From: Pseudoalteromonas sp. CO133X
GTDB lineage: Bacteria; Pseudomonadota; Gammaproteobacteria; Enterobacterales; Alteromonadaceae
Assembly (NCBI GenBank): GCA_004208945.1
Contig: SGPE01000008.1
Coordinates: forward strand, 124,001 to 188,000
Direction of reading: 5' to 3'
DNA: 64,000 nucleotides
Shown: one piece after another, positions 29,289 through 36,682 of the stretch
Layout: each line of letters starts with the position of its first letter
How positions within the stretch are numbered: position 1 is the stretch's first letter
The notes under the pieces: generated by a model
What the model saw: only the letters and a program-made list of their open reading frames with translations
What the model was told of the DNA's origin: nothing
Database searches by the model: none
Program-made: the position numbers and the translations under genes

Positions 29289-31596
29289 TAGTTTAAGAGG
29301 GCGAATTATTGCGCTATGCGTGGGTTTAGTTTTACTTACCACACTGGTGAGTTTATTAAGTTCTTGGTGGTCAACAAATCGTTTTAATAATCAAAAGTTA
29401 GTTGAAGATATCAATGTTGCTGAGAATGTGTTCAAGCAGTACCTTAGCGCCAAAGAAAGCTTATTGTTAACGGCAGCGAAAGTACTGACTGCTGATTTTG
29501 GTTTTAAACAAGCTATTGCCACGCAAGATGCCGACACAATTAGTAGCGTTTTAAATAATCACAGTCGGCGTATTAACGCAGATTTAATGATGTTAATTGA
29601 TTTGTCGGGTCAACTTGTATCGGCAAATACAGAGTTAGATCATACCTCTGATGAGTTTACCCCTTTGATGCGTGAACTGCTGAAGCATGCTGAGCAATCA
29701 AATTTTATTATTATTGATAAAACTTTATATCAGGTGATCTTACTGCCAGTGAGAGCGCCTCGTACAGTGGCATACAGCCTCGTTGGGTTCAAAATTACTG
29801 ACTTAGTTGCTAAAGAGTTGAAAAACCTGACTACAATGGATGTGAGCTTTATTGGTCAAGAGGATGATGTTGTTGAAACATCGCTCACTGATGACCTTTA
29901 TGGAAGCTCAGTACTTGAACACTTCAATAATAAAATGACACATCGGATTTTTGGGGAAAAGCCAGTTTATCGTAATCGTTTAATTCAACTTCCCTCATTG
30001 TCAGGACATCAGGTTACAGTATTACTTAGTGCAGACTTAACGTTAAGTTACCGAGAATTTGAGCAACTCTTTTTTACTATCATTATTTTAGCGGTTATTA
30101 CGGTGTTCATTGGGGTGTTGACCAGTGGCTTTTTAGCTAAAAATTTAACGACACCTTTATTACAGCTTACATTGCTGGCGCAGCAATTTGCCCGTGGTAA
30201 TTATCAAGCAGACTTTGTTGGCAAAAAGCAAAGTAGTGAGATTACAACACTTATCGATGCTTTCAATAATATGGGTAATGATATTAAAGAGCGTGAGCAG
30301 CAAATCAGCTTTCAAGCAAGTCATGACTCTTTAACTGGCTTTTTAACCCGCAGTGCCATGCTCGAAAAAATGGAGTCTTTGTTAGGACTTGGAATTGATT
30401 ACACCTTAGTGGCAATTGATATCAGAGGCCTTCGACATATTAACGATAAACTGGGCCCACGTATTGGTGATGAATGCTTAAAAGCGGTGGCAGAGCGAAT
30501 TTGTGAGTACTCAGAGCAGATTGGTGGAGTGAATGCTCGAATTGGTGGCGATGAGTTTTTAACTTTATTCCCCAGTCAAAAAGCAGGACAACTAAAAAGC
30601 AGTGTGATGGAGTTAATGGCACAATTACAAGTGGGCTATTTAATTCGAGGGTTAAATATAACCTTACGTTTTAGTACTGGTGTAGTTCATTGTATGTCGC
30701 AAGGCGTGAAGCCTGATGATTTAATGCGCCGTGTATTAATTGCCGTTGATACAGCATCATCTGAACAAAAAAATGTGCACTACTATCAAGAAGGTGAGGA
30801 CGAAGAGCACCTAGAACGATTGGCTATTATAGATGAACTAAAGCAAGCGTTATTTGATGATGACGGGCAGCTTTTTATGACCTATCAACCCAAGCTAAAT
30901 ATTAAAACGCAATGTATTGATAAAGTTGAGTCACTGATTCGCTGGCAACGTAAAGATGGTCAATGGGTTTCCCCAGAGTTATTTATCGATTTAGCAGAGC
31001 AATCCGGTGTGATTGTTGAGTTAACGGCTTGGGTAGTTAAGACGGTTGTTTCACAAGTTGCGCAGTGGCAGCAAATGGGCATTTCGATGCAGGCGGCTAT
31101 TAATGTGTCGGCGCAGGATATTGCTTATCCGAGCTTCTACTCTCATTTGGCTAAACAACTCAAAACACACCAGTTAAGTGGTCATTTAATCACTATCGAG
31201 CTTACAGAGCGCGACATGATCGAAAATGAAGAGCAAGGAATAAAAGCGCTTGAGAATTTAAAAGGCTTAGGCGTTAAGATTTCTTTGGATGACTATGGTG
31301 TGGGGCAGACATCGCTTGGACGTCTGAAATCGCTGCCTATTGATGAATTAAAGCTAGATAAGTGTTTTATTTTAAAGCTAGATCAATCTAAGCAAGATCA
31401 ATACATAGTTCAATCGACCGTAAGCCTAGGCCATCAACTCGGCTTTTCGGTTGTAGCAGAAGGGGTGGAGAATGAAGCATCTCTTGATTTACTTACACAA
31501 ATACAGTGTGACTATGCACAAGGGTATTATCTAAGCCGACCTCTCAAGTCCGAACAATTTATTCAATGGTTAGCACAATACAATGAAGCATCTTAA
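29281..31596 (+). CDS. Membrane GGDEF-EAL protein with CACHE-like sensor and HAMP
   Basis: This 771-residue c-di-GMP enzyme has a membrane helix at about 9-29, a roughly 230-residue periplasmic CACHE-like domain, a second helix at about 262-285 and a HAMP domain. A GGDEF domain follows with an intact GGDEF at 422-426 (RIGGDEFLTLF), lacking an upstream RxxD inhibitory site. The EAL domain has ESL at 550-552 (Ala to Ser), NVSAQD, ELTERD, DDYGVGQTSL and AEGVEN; its metal-binding acids look complete, so phosphodiesterase activity is possible. It overlaps the cupredoxin gene upstream and the DUF3034 gene downstream. The likely logic is that the periplasmic copper protein or a ligand controls c-di-GMP turnover. 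Confidence 0.94.
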   Translation: MVNSLRGRIIALCVGLVLLTTLVSLLSSWWSTNRFNNQKLVEDINVAENVFKQYLSAKESLLLTAAKVLTADFGFKQAIATQDADTISSVLNNHSRRINADLMMLIDLSGQLVSANTELDHTSDEFTPLMRELLKHAEQSNFIIIDKTLYQVILLPVRAPRTVAYSLVGFKITDLVAKELKNLTTMDVSFIGQEDDVVETSLTDDLYGSSVLEHFNNKMTHRIFGEKPVYRNRLIQLPSLSGHQVTVLLSADLTLSYREFEQLFFTIIILAVITVFIGVLTSGFLAKNLTTPLLQLTLLAQQFARGNYQADFVGKKQSSEITTLIDAFNNMGNDIKEREQQISFQASHDSLTGFLTRSAMLEKMESLLGLGIDYTLVAIDIRGLRHINDKLGPRIGDECLKAVAERICEYSEQIGGVNARIGGDEFLTLFPSQKAGQLKSSVMELMAQLQVGYLIRGLNITLRFSTGVVHCMSQGVKPDDLMRRVLIAVDTASSEQKNVHYYQEGEDEEHLERLAIIDELKQALFDDDGQLFMTYQPKLNIKTQCIDKVESLIRWQRKDGQWVSPELFIDLAEQSGVIVELTAWVVKTVVSQVAQWQQMGISMQAAINVSAQDIAYPSFYSHLAKQLKTHQLSGHLITIELTERDMIENEEQGIKALENLKGLGVKISLDDYGVGQTSLGRLKSLPIDELKLDKCFILKLDQSKQDQYIVQSTVSLGHQLGFSVVAEGVENEASLDLLTQIQCDYAQGYYLSRPLKSEQFIQWLAQYNEAS

Positions 31597-32416
31597 ATGG
31601 TTTGTGGGTTTATATTGTTTAGCTAGCGCGGCTTCAAGTCTCGCTGCAACGGGAAAGTTGCTGGCAACCCCTGGGGTTTCGCAAGTCGAAGGAAGTGCTG
31701 GAGGCGGGTTAGTACCGTGGGCGCAATTAGCAGGTTATGCAAGCGCTGATGAAGTGGCAATCAACGGCTTTTGTAGTCGTGCAGATGTAACTGACTACCG
31801 CTTAGATGTGTGTGGTGTGCAGTTTAACTTATTTGATCGTGTAGAACTTAGCTATGCGCAGCAGCAATTTGATGTGCCTGCATTGGACACTCAAATTGAA
31901 CAATCAATTAGTGCGGCTAAAATAAGGCTTTATGGTGATATTGTTTACAGTGAATGGCCACAAGTAAGTTTGGGAGTGCAGCATAAGGAACTACAAAACG
32001 GTGCGGTTGCTTCACTTTTAGGCGCTGAGGATACAAAAGGCACCGATGTTTATATTGCAGCAAGTAAACTCCATTTAGGGGCACTTGCTGGATATAATTG
32101 GTTTTGGAACACCACTGTGCGTTACAGCGAGGCTAACCAATTAGGCTTATTAGGATATGGGGGTAAAAACAGCGCTGAAAAATTGTTATTTGAAGCATCC
32201 AGTGCTGTATTTTTAACGCATCAGGTGGCAGTGGGTATCGAGTACCGTGAAAAAAGTAATAATCTTGGTCTTTCGGAACAAGATTGGAAAGATATATTTA
32301 TTGCTTGGTTTCCTAATAAACATATTAGTGTCACTGCTGCATGGCTTGATTTAGGGCGTATTGCGGGGGCAGATGATCAAACAGGTTGGTATTTGTCAGT
32401 GACAGGATATTGGTAA
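31583..32416 (+). CDS. DUF3034 family outer-membrane-type protein
   Basis: The 277-residue product has a signal peptide (cleaved near SSLAA, residue 22) and a predicted all-beta body with alternating hydrophobic strands ending in an aromatic residue (LSVTGYW). This fits an outer-membrane beta-barrel. Segments TGKLLATPGVSQVEGSAGGGLVPWAQLAGY and LFDRVELSYAQQQF are characteristic of DUF3034, whose function is unknown. Two Cys (residues 63 and 76) may form a disulfide. It overlaps the GGDEF-EAL gene by 14 bases and its stop shares bases with the start of the hemoglobin gene, so it is an integral part of the four-gene operon. Confidence 0.85.
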   Translation: MKHLKWFVGLYCLASAASSLAATGKLLATPGVSQVEGSAGGGLVPWAQLAGYASADEVAINGFCSRADVTDYRLDVCGVQFNLFDRVELSYAQQQFDVPALDTQIEQSISAAKIRLYGDIVYSEWPQVSLGVQHKELQNGAVASLLGAEDTKGTDVYIAASKLHLGALAGYNWFWNTTVRYSEANQLGLLGYGGKNSAEKLLFEASSAVFLTHQVAVGIEYREKSNNLGLSEQDWKDIFIAWFPNKHISVTAAWLDLGRIAGADDQTGWYLSVTGYW

Positions 32417-32835
32417 TGAAATATGTTCTTTATGTTTTTGCACTTGTGGTATTGCTGAGTGGGTGTAGAGCAACAAACCAGCTTAGCCTCTATCAACAAC
32501 TGGATGGACAGCAAGGTATAGAAAAGCTGGTTGATAGTTTTATTAACCAGATCGGGCACGATAGCAAGATTCTTGAGTATTTTAAGCAAGCAAATGTAGC
32601 GCACTTTCGTCAAGGCTTCATTTCACATTTATGCTCAGTGACCGATGGGCCTTGCAGCTATACAGGCGATTCGATGATTGATATTCATACCGGTATGAAT
32701 ATATCTGAAAAAGACTTTAACCGCGTTGTTGAGCTTTTAATAAACGCAATGGACGAGCAGCATATACCTCAGCGGCTGCAAAACACGCTTTTAGAGCGCT
32801 TAGCGCCCATGCGTTCACAAGTGATCAATATTTAA
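32416..32835 (+). CDS. Lipoprotein group-I truncated hemoglobin
   Basis: The 139-residue protein has a lipoprotein signal with lipobox LLSGC (Cys17), so it is anchored in a membrane on the periplasmic side, which is unusual for a hemoglobin. The remaining 122 residues match group-I truncated hemoglobins: LYQQLDGQQGIEKLVDSF, GPCSYTGDSM and the proximal His91 in IDIHTGMNISEKDF. The position of the distal B10 Tyr appears to be Ile43, so ligand chemistry may differ. The ATG at 32416 overlaps the DUF3034 stop (TAATG); the earlier in-frame start would lie within that gene. A role in binding oxygen or NO for the operon's sensor is inferred. It converges with the GT9 gene by four overlapping bases. 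Confidence 0.87.
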   Translation: MKYVLYVFALVVLLSGCRATNQLSLYQQLDGQQGIEKLVDSFINQIGHDSKILEYFKQANVAHFRQGFISHLCSVTDGPCSYTGDSMIDIHTGMNISEKDFNRVVELLINAMDEQHIPQRLQNTLLERLAPMRSQVINI

Positions 32836-33836
32836 ATTAGCTGATTAACCGCCTCACAAATTTGGCTAGGCTTTATGTCTCTTATGAGTTCACTGTCTAT
32901 TAATTGCTGGCCGTTGGCAACCAAGGCAATGTAATTCTTTTGCTTCGGGGCAACAGTACTCCAAGGCGATGTGCCTAACCCGACTAATACCACACATGGG
33001 ATGTTTGCGGCGGCTGCAATATGCATAGGGCCAGAGTCAATGGTAATAAATAAATCTAAAGACGCAACTAAGTCGAGCATTTCTAGCATAGAGGTTTGAC
33101 CGGCTAGGTTCGTGATTGACGCGTTGCTATTATTAAGTTTGGCGACTAACTGCTCAGCCTCATCCTTCTCTGAAGGATCGCCAACAATATAAAAATCGCA
33201 GTCAGGGTGCTCTTCACTGAGTTTTTTCAAGGTTTGAGTTGCGAGATCTTCTGGGTAATGACGGCATCGTTTATTTTTACCACCAAAGTAAATACCTAGC
33301 TTTTTCTTTTTATTCTGTTTTATGTAGTGACTCTTTTTAGCTTGCACTTCGGTATTGGGGATTTCTGAAAAAGGGTACCCATGTGTCTCGTTTATTAAAC
33401 GGCAATAGCGGTAAATATAATGGTGATTTTTATTAAGCTTTAATGTGTGAGTTAGTAGTGGTGAACGTCCGTTTTGTGCATAGCCAATACGATATTTAAT
33501 CTTAGCTGCAAAACAAAGGAGCGCTTCTGAAAGAGAATTTCTTAGTATGATTGCTAAGTCGATATTGGCTTTTTTTAATATACTCGCTTGGCTTAAAAGT
33601 GAGCAAGGCTGATGCGTATCAAAGCGATTATCAGAAATAACCTCAATCGAGTTATCTCTAGATAGCATTTCAACAAGATGTGGGCGTGCTAACACATAGA
33701 TTTTTTTGTTCGGGTAAAGTGTTTTAAGCATTTTGATTGCTGGGGTGCAATTAATTGTATCGCCAATGAACTTGGGAAGTACAACCAGTATATTCCCTTG
33801 GATTTTTTTACTATCAATTGTTTGGTTTTTGGGCAT
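32832..33836 (-). CDS. Glycosyltransferase family 9 (heptosyltransferase-like)
   Basis: The 334-residue protein has the GT-B fold of ADP-heptose:LPS heptosyltransferases: ILVVLPKFIGDTINCTPAIK at the N-terminus, IGYAQNGRSPLLTH in the middle, and LGIYFGGKNKRCRHYP and FITIDSGPMHIAAAANIP near the nucleotide-sugar site. It should add a heptose or related sugar to lipopolysaccharide core at the inner membrane. The tail overlaps the truncated-hemoglobin gene by four bases (convergent). The codons are rich in A and T and Lys/Asn/Ile are frequent, as is common for surface-sugar genes in this group. No other LPS genes are adjacent. Confidence 0.88.
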   Translation of the reverse strand: MPKNQTIDSKKIQGNILVVLPKFIGDTINCTPAIKMLKTLYPNKKIYVLARPHLVEMLSRDNSIEVISDNRFDTHQPCSLLSQASILKKANIDLAIILRNSLSEALLCFAAKIKYRIGYAQNGRSPLLTHTLKLNKNHHYIYRYCRLINETHGYPFSEIPNTEVQAKKSHYIKQNKKKKLGIYFGGKNKRCRHYPEDLATQTLKKLSEEHPDCDFYIVGDPSEKDEAEQLVAKLNNSNASITNLAGQTSMLEMLDLVASLDLFITIDSGPMHIAAAANIPCVVLVGLGTSPWSTVAPKQKNYIALVANGQQLIDSELIRDIKPSQICEAVNQLI

Positions 33837-34221
33837 TTGAATGAGGCCGAGATGTTTTTATTTGCTATGTTCTTGAGAGATTAATCTTTAACTATTTCTT
33901 GCTAATGCTTATCTTTTTAACGTTAGATTAGTGAGTTAGCAAGGGCTTTTTTCATTCTCAATAAGTTTACTTTCATCTTATTTTTTCAAAGATGATAGAG
34001 GGTATGAATGACAATACCCAACTCATTTTTTGAAAAAATAAGGCTCAATTTTGCTGGGGTTAGACCGTTATTATCTAATCTAGTTCTTGCCCAGTTATGT
34101 ATTTATTCGTAGTTTATCATCATAATAAGAAAGTGCGTATGAATATGACATTAAATACAACGTATTATCTAGACTTATTTGAGCTTAAAGTAGAGTTAGT
34201 TATTCCAGTTGGAAGGTCAAA
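33837..34221. other. 385-bp intergenic region between GT9 and sulfurtransferase genes
   Basis: This A+T-rich divergent region must carry promoters for both flanking genes. It holds two structures of note: an 8-bp inverted repeat (CTTGCTAA at 33898-33905 with TTAGCAAG at 33936-33943) followed by T6 on the plus strand, and a 34-codon open frame at 34008-34112 with a good ribosome binding site. GGAAGG lies five bases before the sulfurtransferase ATG at 34222. Nothing else was recognised. Confidence 0.6.
34008..34112 (+). CDS. Possible small protein (34 codons)
   Basis: An ATG at 34008 follows GAGGG at the right distance (about six bases) and opens a 34-codon frame ending TAG at 34110-34112. The peptide begins MTIPNSFFEKIRLNF and ends in a moderately hydrophobic stretch (LLSNLVLAQLCIYS). 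No family is recognised. It could be a small membrane-associated peptide, a leader peptide for the sulfurtransferase gene 110 bp downstream, or chance. Confidence 0.2.
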   Translation: MTIPNSFFEKIRLNFAGVRPLLSNLVLAQLCIYS

Positions 34222-35061
34222 ATGAAAAATATAATCACGCCAGAATGGCTCAATAAAAATTATAATAATGCAAATATCATAACTTTTGATGCGGGAATGG
34301 TGCGCCCTGGCATGCCAGGTGAGTATGCGCCTAGAGCAATGCTGCCTAATGCGCAGCGTTTTGATTTCAAAAAGACGCTGGCTGATAGTACTAACCCTAT
34401 ACCAAGTATGATGTGCAGTAGTGAGCAGTTTACAGAGCATATGCAGCTTGCAGGGGTTAACCAAGACTCTCTGGTTGTCATTTATGAGGATCAAGGTTTA
34501 TTCAGTTCAGCGCGTGCGTGGTGGATGTTTAAAGCAATGGGCTTTGATAACGTAAAAGTTCTAAGTGGCGGTTTAGCTAAGTGGCAGGCACTTGGCTACG
34601 CAACACAAGCAAGCTATTCAGCGGCTACTGGTCAAGGCAACTTTGTTGCCAGCCCCCGCGCTGATTACTTTATCAGTGCTGAGCAAGTACTCAACTCTCT
34701 TGATGAACAAAGCACACTAACACTTGATGCTCGCCCTTATGAGCGATTTACCGGCGAACACGAAGAGCCGCGTGAAGGCATGCGCAGTGGTCATATTCCA
34801 AATAGTCGCAGTTTGTCACTTGCAAGTGTACTGGATAACGGTGAGCTTAAATCGCTTAGCGAGTTGCAGTCATTATTTGAACAACATATAGAGCCGCATC
34901 ATACCCAGTTGCAGTTTAGCTGTGGCTCAGGTGTAACGGCTTGTGCAATTGCATTGTGTGCCGATGAATGCGGTTACGCTAATTTACGTGTTTACGATGG
35001 CTCATGGAGTGAGTGGGGTGCTCGTCACGACTTACCTATTGAAACAGGTCCGCATCAATAA
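34222..35061 (+). CDS. sseA: 3-mercaptopyruvate/thiosulfate sulfurtransferase
   Basis: The 279-residue protein is a two-domain rhodanese. The N-terminal inactive domain starts ITPEWLNKNYNNANIITFDA. The active C-terminal domain carries Cys234 in the loop CGSGVTAC, whose Gly-Ser-Gly-Val-Thr pattern is typical of 3-mercaptopyruvate sulfurtransferases rather than thiosulfate rhodaneses. Substrate Arg candidates lie in DARPYERFTGEHEEPREGMR, followed by SGHIPNS. It transfers sulfur from 3-mercaptopyruvate to thiols or cyanide in the cytoplasm. GGAAGG precedes the ATG. Its last 26 bases overlap the 3' end of the sulfotransferase gene on the other strand. Confidence 0.93.
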   Translation: MKNIITPEWLNKNYNNANIITFDAGMVRPGMPGEYAPRAMLPNAQRFDFKKTLADSTNPIPSMMCSSEQFTEHMQLAGVNQDSLVVIYEDQGLFSSARAWWMFKAMGFDNVKVLSGGLAKWQALGYATQASYSAATGQGNFVASPRADYFISAEQVLNSLDEQSTLTLDARPYERFTGEHEEPREGMRSGHIPNSRSLSLASVLDNGELKSLSELQSLFEQHIEPHHTQLQFSCGSGVTACAIALCADECGYANLRVYDGSWSEWGARHDLPIETGPHQ

Positions 35062-36574
35062 ACTCTGCGTAATTTTGCCAGCTGCCGATACTATTTTTAT
35101 TCAGTGGCTGGCGAATTTGCTTTTTACTCGCCGTGGCTGATGCCGCATTGTTTTTATAAAAGCATAAGCAGCTTTCTTGCCAGCTTAAATCGCAAAAAGC
35201 ATAGAGTTTTTGAGTTTGTTGGGTAGGCTCTGCCACCAATTGCTCATAGCTTTGTAAAAAAACGTTTTCAGGATACTTGTTGGCAAAATGACTGATTAAT
35301 GCAGAGTAATCTTGATGGTATAAAGCAATATCTTTAAGTGTGAAGCTGTAGTGATGAAACACACTTTGCGGGCTATACATCTGCCTAAAATTGGCAATGC
35401 TGCAATCTTGCCAGTCCCGCTGCATACAAACGATTTTAGCATTAGGGAATGCCGCTAAAATAAAATCAATATAGTAAAAGTTAAATGGCTGTTTATCACA
35501 ACTTCTTAGGTCATCACTTAGCTGCTGGGCTCTTTGTTGATAGTTAGCCAGTGCTACCTCTATCGCCTTAGATGTATATGCTTTATCGAGCATTTCGCTA
35601 TCAATCACACGAACTGATTGCGTGGCGTGTTGTATGAGTTGCGCAATATCGTTTAACTCACCGATGCCTTTTAGCTGCTCACTTTGATTAAGGATTTTTT
35701 CAACTAAGGTTGTACCAGAACGGGGCATGCCAACAACAAAAACGGGCGAGAACGCAGAGTCACTACTTTCAATTGCTTGCTGTTTGCTCTGGGTAATAAG
35801 TTTTTGACAAAAGTGGCGATGCTGTTTGGTTTGATAATTAAGTTTACTGGCTATCGCTTGCTTACTTAGTGCAAAGTATTTAAATGCATTTTTGTAGTCA
35901 TTGAGGTGCTCATAATTAAGCGCAAGACTATGAAAATACACTTGTTGGTCAATAATGGTTTTTTCTTTATTGGCTAAAGCGTGTAGTTTTTGGATATGTT
36001 GCTCTGAATCTGTAACAGTATTGAGTTCAGCCTGAGAATAGTGGGCTTGATAAAAGCTAGGTTGCTTAGTGGTTAGTTGCTGAAGCAAGCTTTTAGCTTC
36101 ATCGAACAGTCCGTGAATTTTATAACACACCGCCAAATTATAGCTAATTTGTGGGTTATCTTTATTGCGCTGGTAGGCTGCTTTTTGAAAGCTAAGGGCG
36201 TCGTCATAATACCCTAATCGGGTCGCAATATTAGCTAATGTATCAAAGTCTGCGGCACTAAAGTCAGCTGTTTGCAAAGCGCTTTGATAATGTACAGCTG
36301 CATTACTTACTTTGCCTAACAGTACGTATAACTTGGCAAGTGCTAAATGATAAACCGCAAAAGAGGCTAGGCTAAGCGCTTTTTCAAGGAGTTTAATCGC
36401 TTTGTTGATATTACCAGCTGCGGTGTTAACTTCGCTGAGTAAAAAGTAACAAACGTGGTCTTCAGGATTTTGTTTTAGCCGCTGCACAAGTAGGTGATGT
36501 GCATCGTTTAGTTGTTTGTTGCTTAACAACTGTTGGATATGAGCGCGAAGCGCTTGTTGGGTATCATTTAGCAT
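35036..36574 (-). CDS. TPR-repeat sulfotransferase family protein
   Basis: About 250 residues of TPR helices at the N-terminus (QLNDAHHLLVQRLKQNPED and several later repeats) precede a sulfotransferase domain of about 250 residues. Its PAPS 5'-phosphosulfate loop is VFVVGMPRSGTTLVEKIL, and the region around AFPNAKIVCMQRDWQDCSIANFR holds the 3'-phosphate-binding Arg and Ser. Such proteins transfer sulfate from PAPS to a hydroxyl of a sugar or protein; the target is unknown. The start MLNDTQQ (36574) is the first Met in frame after the upstream terminator region; upstream codons are possible but unlikely. It lies behind a TonB-dependent receptor gene with a hairpin between them, a pairing I recall from other Alteromonadales. 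Confidence 0.87.
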   Translation of the reverse strand: MLNDTQQALRAHIQQLLSNKQLNDAHHLLVQRLKQNPEDHVCYFLLSEVNTAAGNINKAIKLLEKALSLASFAVYHLALAKLYVLLGKVSNAAVHYQSALQTADFSAADFDTLANIATRLGYYDDALSFQKAAYQRNKDNPQISYNLAVCYKIHGLFDEAKSLLQQLTTKQPSFYQAHYSQAELNTVTDSEQHIQKLHALANKEKTIIDQQVYFHSLALNYEHLNDYKNAFKYFALSKQAIASKLNYQTKQHRHFCQKLITQSKQQAIESSDSAFSPVFVVGMPRSGTTLVEKILNQSEQLKGIGELNDIAQLIQHATQSVRVIDSEMLDKAYTSKAIEVALANYQQRAQQLSDDLRSCDKQPFNFYYIDFILAAFPNAKIVCMQRDWQDCSIANFRQMYSPQSVFHHYSFTLKDIALYHQDYSALISHFANKYPENVFLQSYEQLVAEPTQQTQKLYAFCDLSWQESCLCFYKNNAASATASKKQIRQPLNKNSIGSWQNYAEFIDADLFQ

Positions 36575-36637
36575 AAGCGCATAGTATACCAATTCACCAT
36601 AATACTTAATTATTTTAAGGCTTATACCAACCCCAAT

Positions 36638-36668
36638 AAAAGCCCTGCCTAAAGGAGGCAAGGCTTTT
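36638..36668. terminator. Bidirectional hairpin between TonB receptor and TPR-sulfotransferase genes
   Basis: A stem (AAAAGCCCTGCCT at 36638-36650 with AGGCAAGGCTTTT at 36656-36668, including a wobble pair) lies directly behind the receptor stop. It ends in a T run on the minus strand, so it should stop or attenuate transcription entering the sulfotransferase gene. Confidence 0.8.
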
Positions 36669-36682
36669 ATGGATATGTTTAA

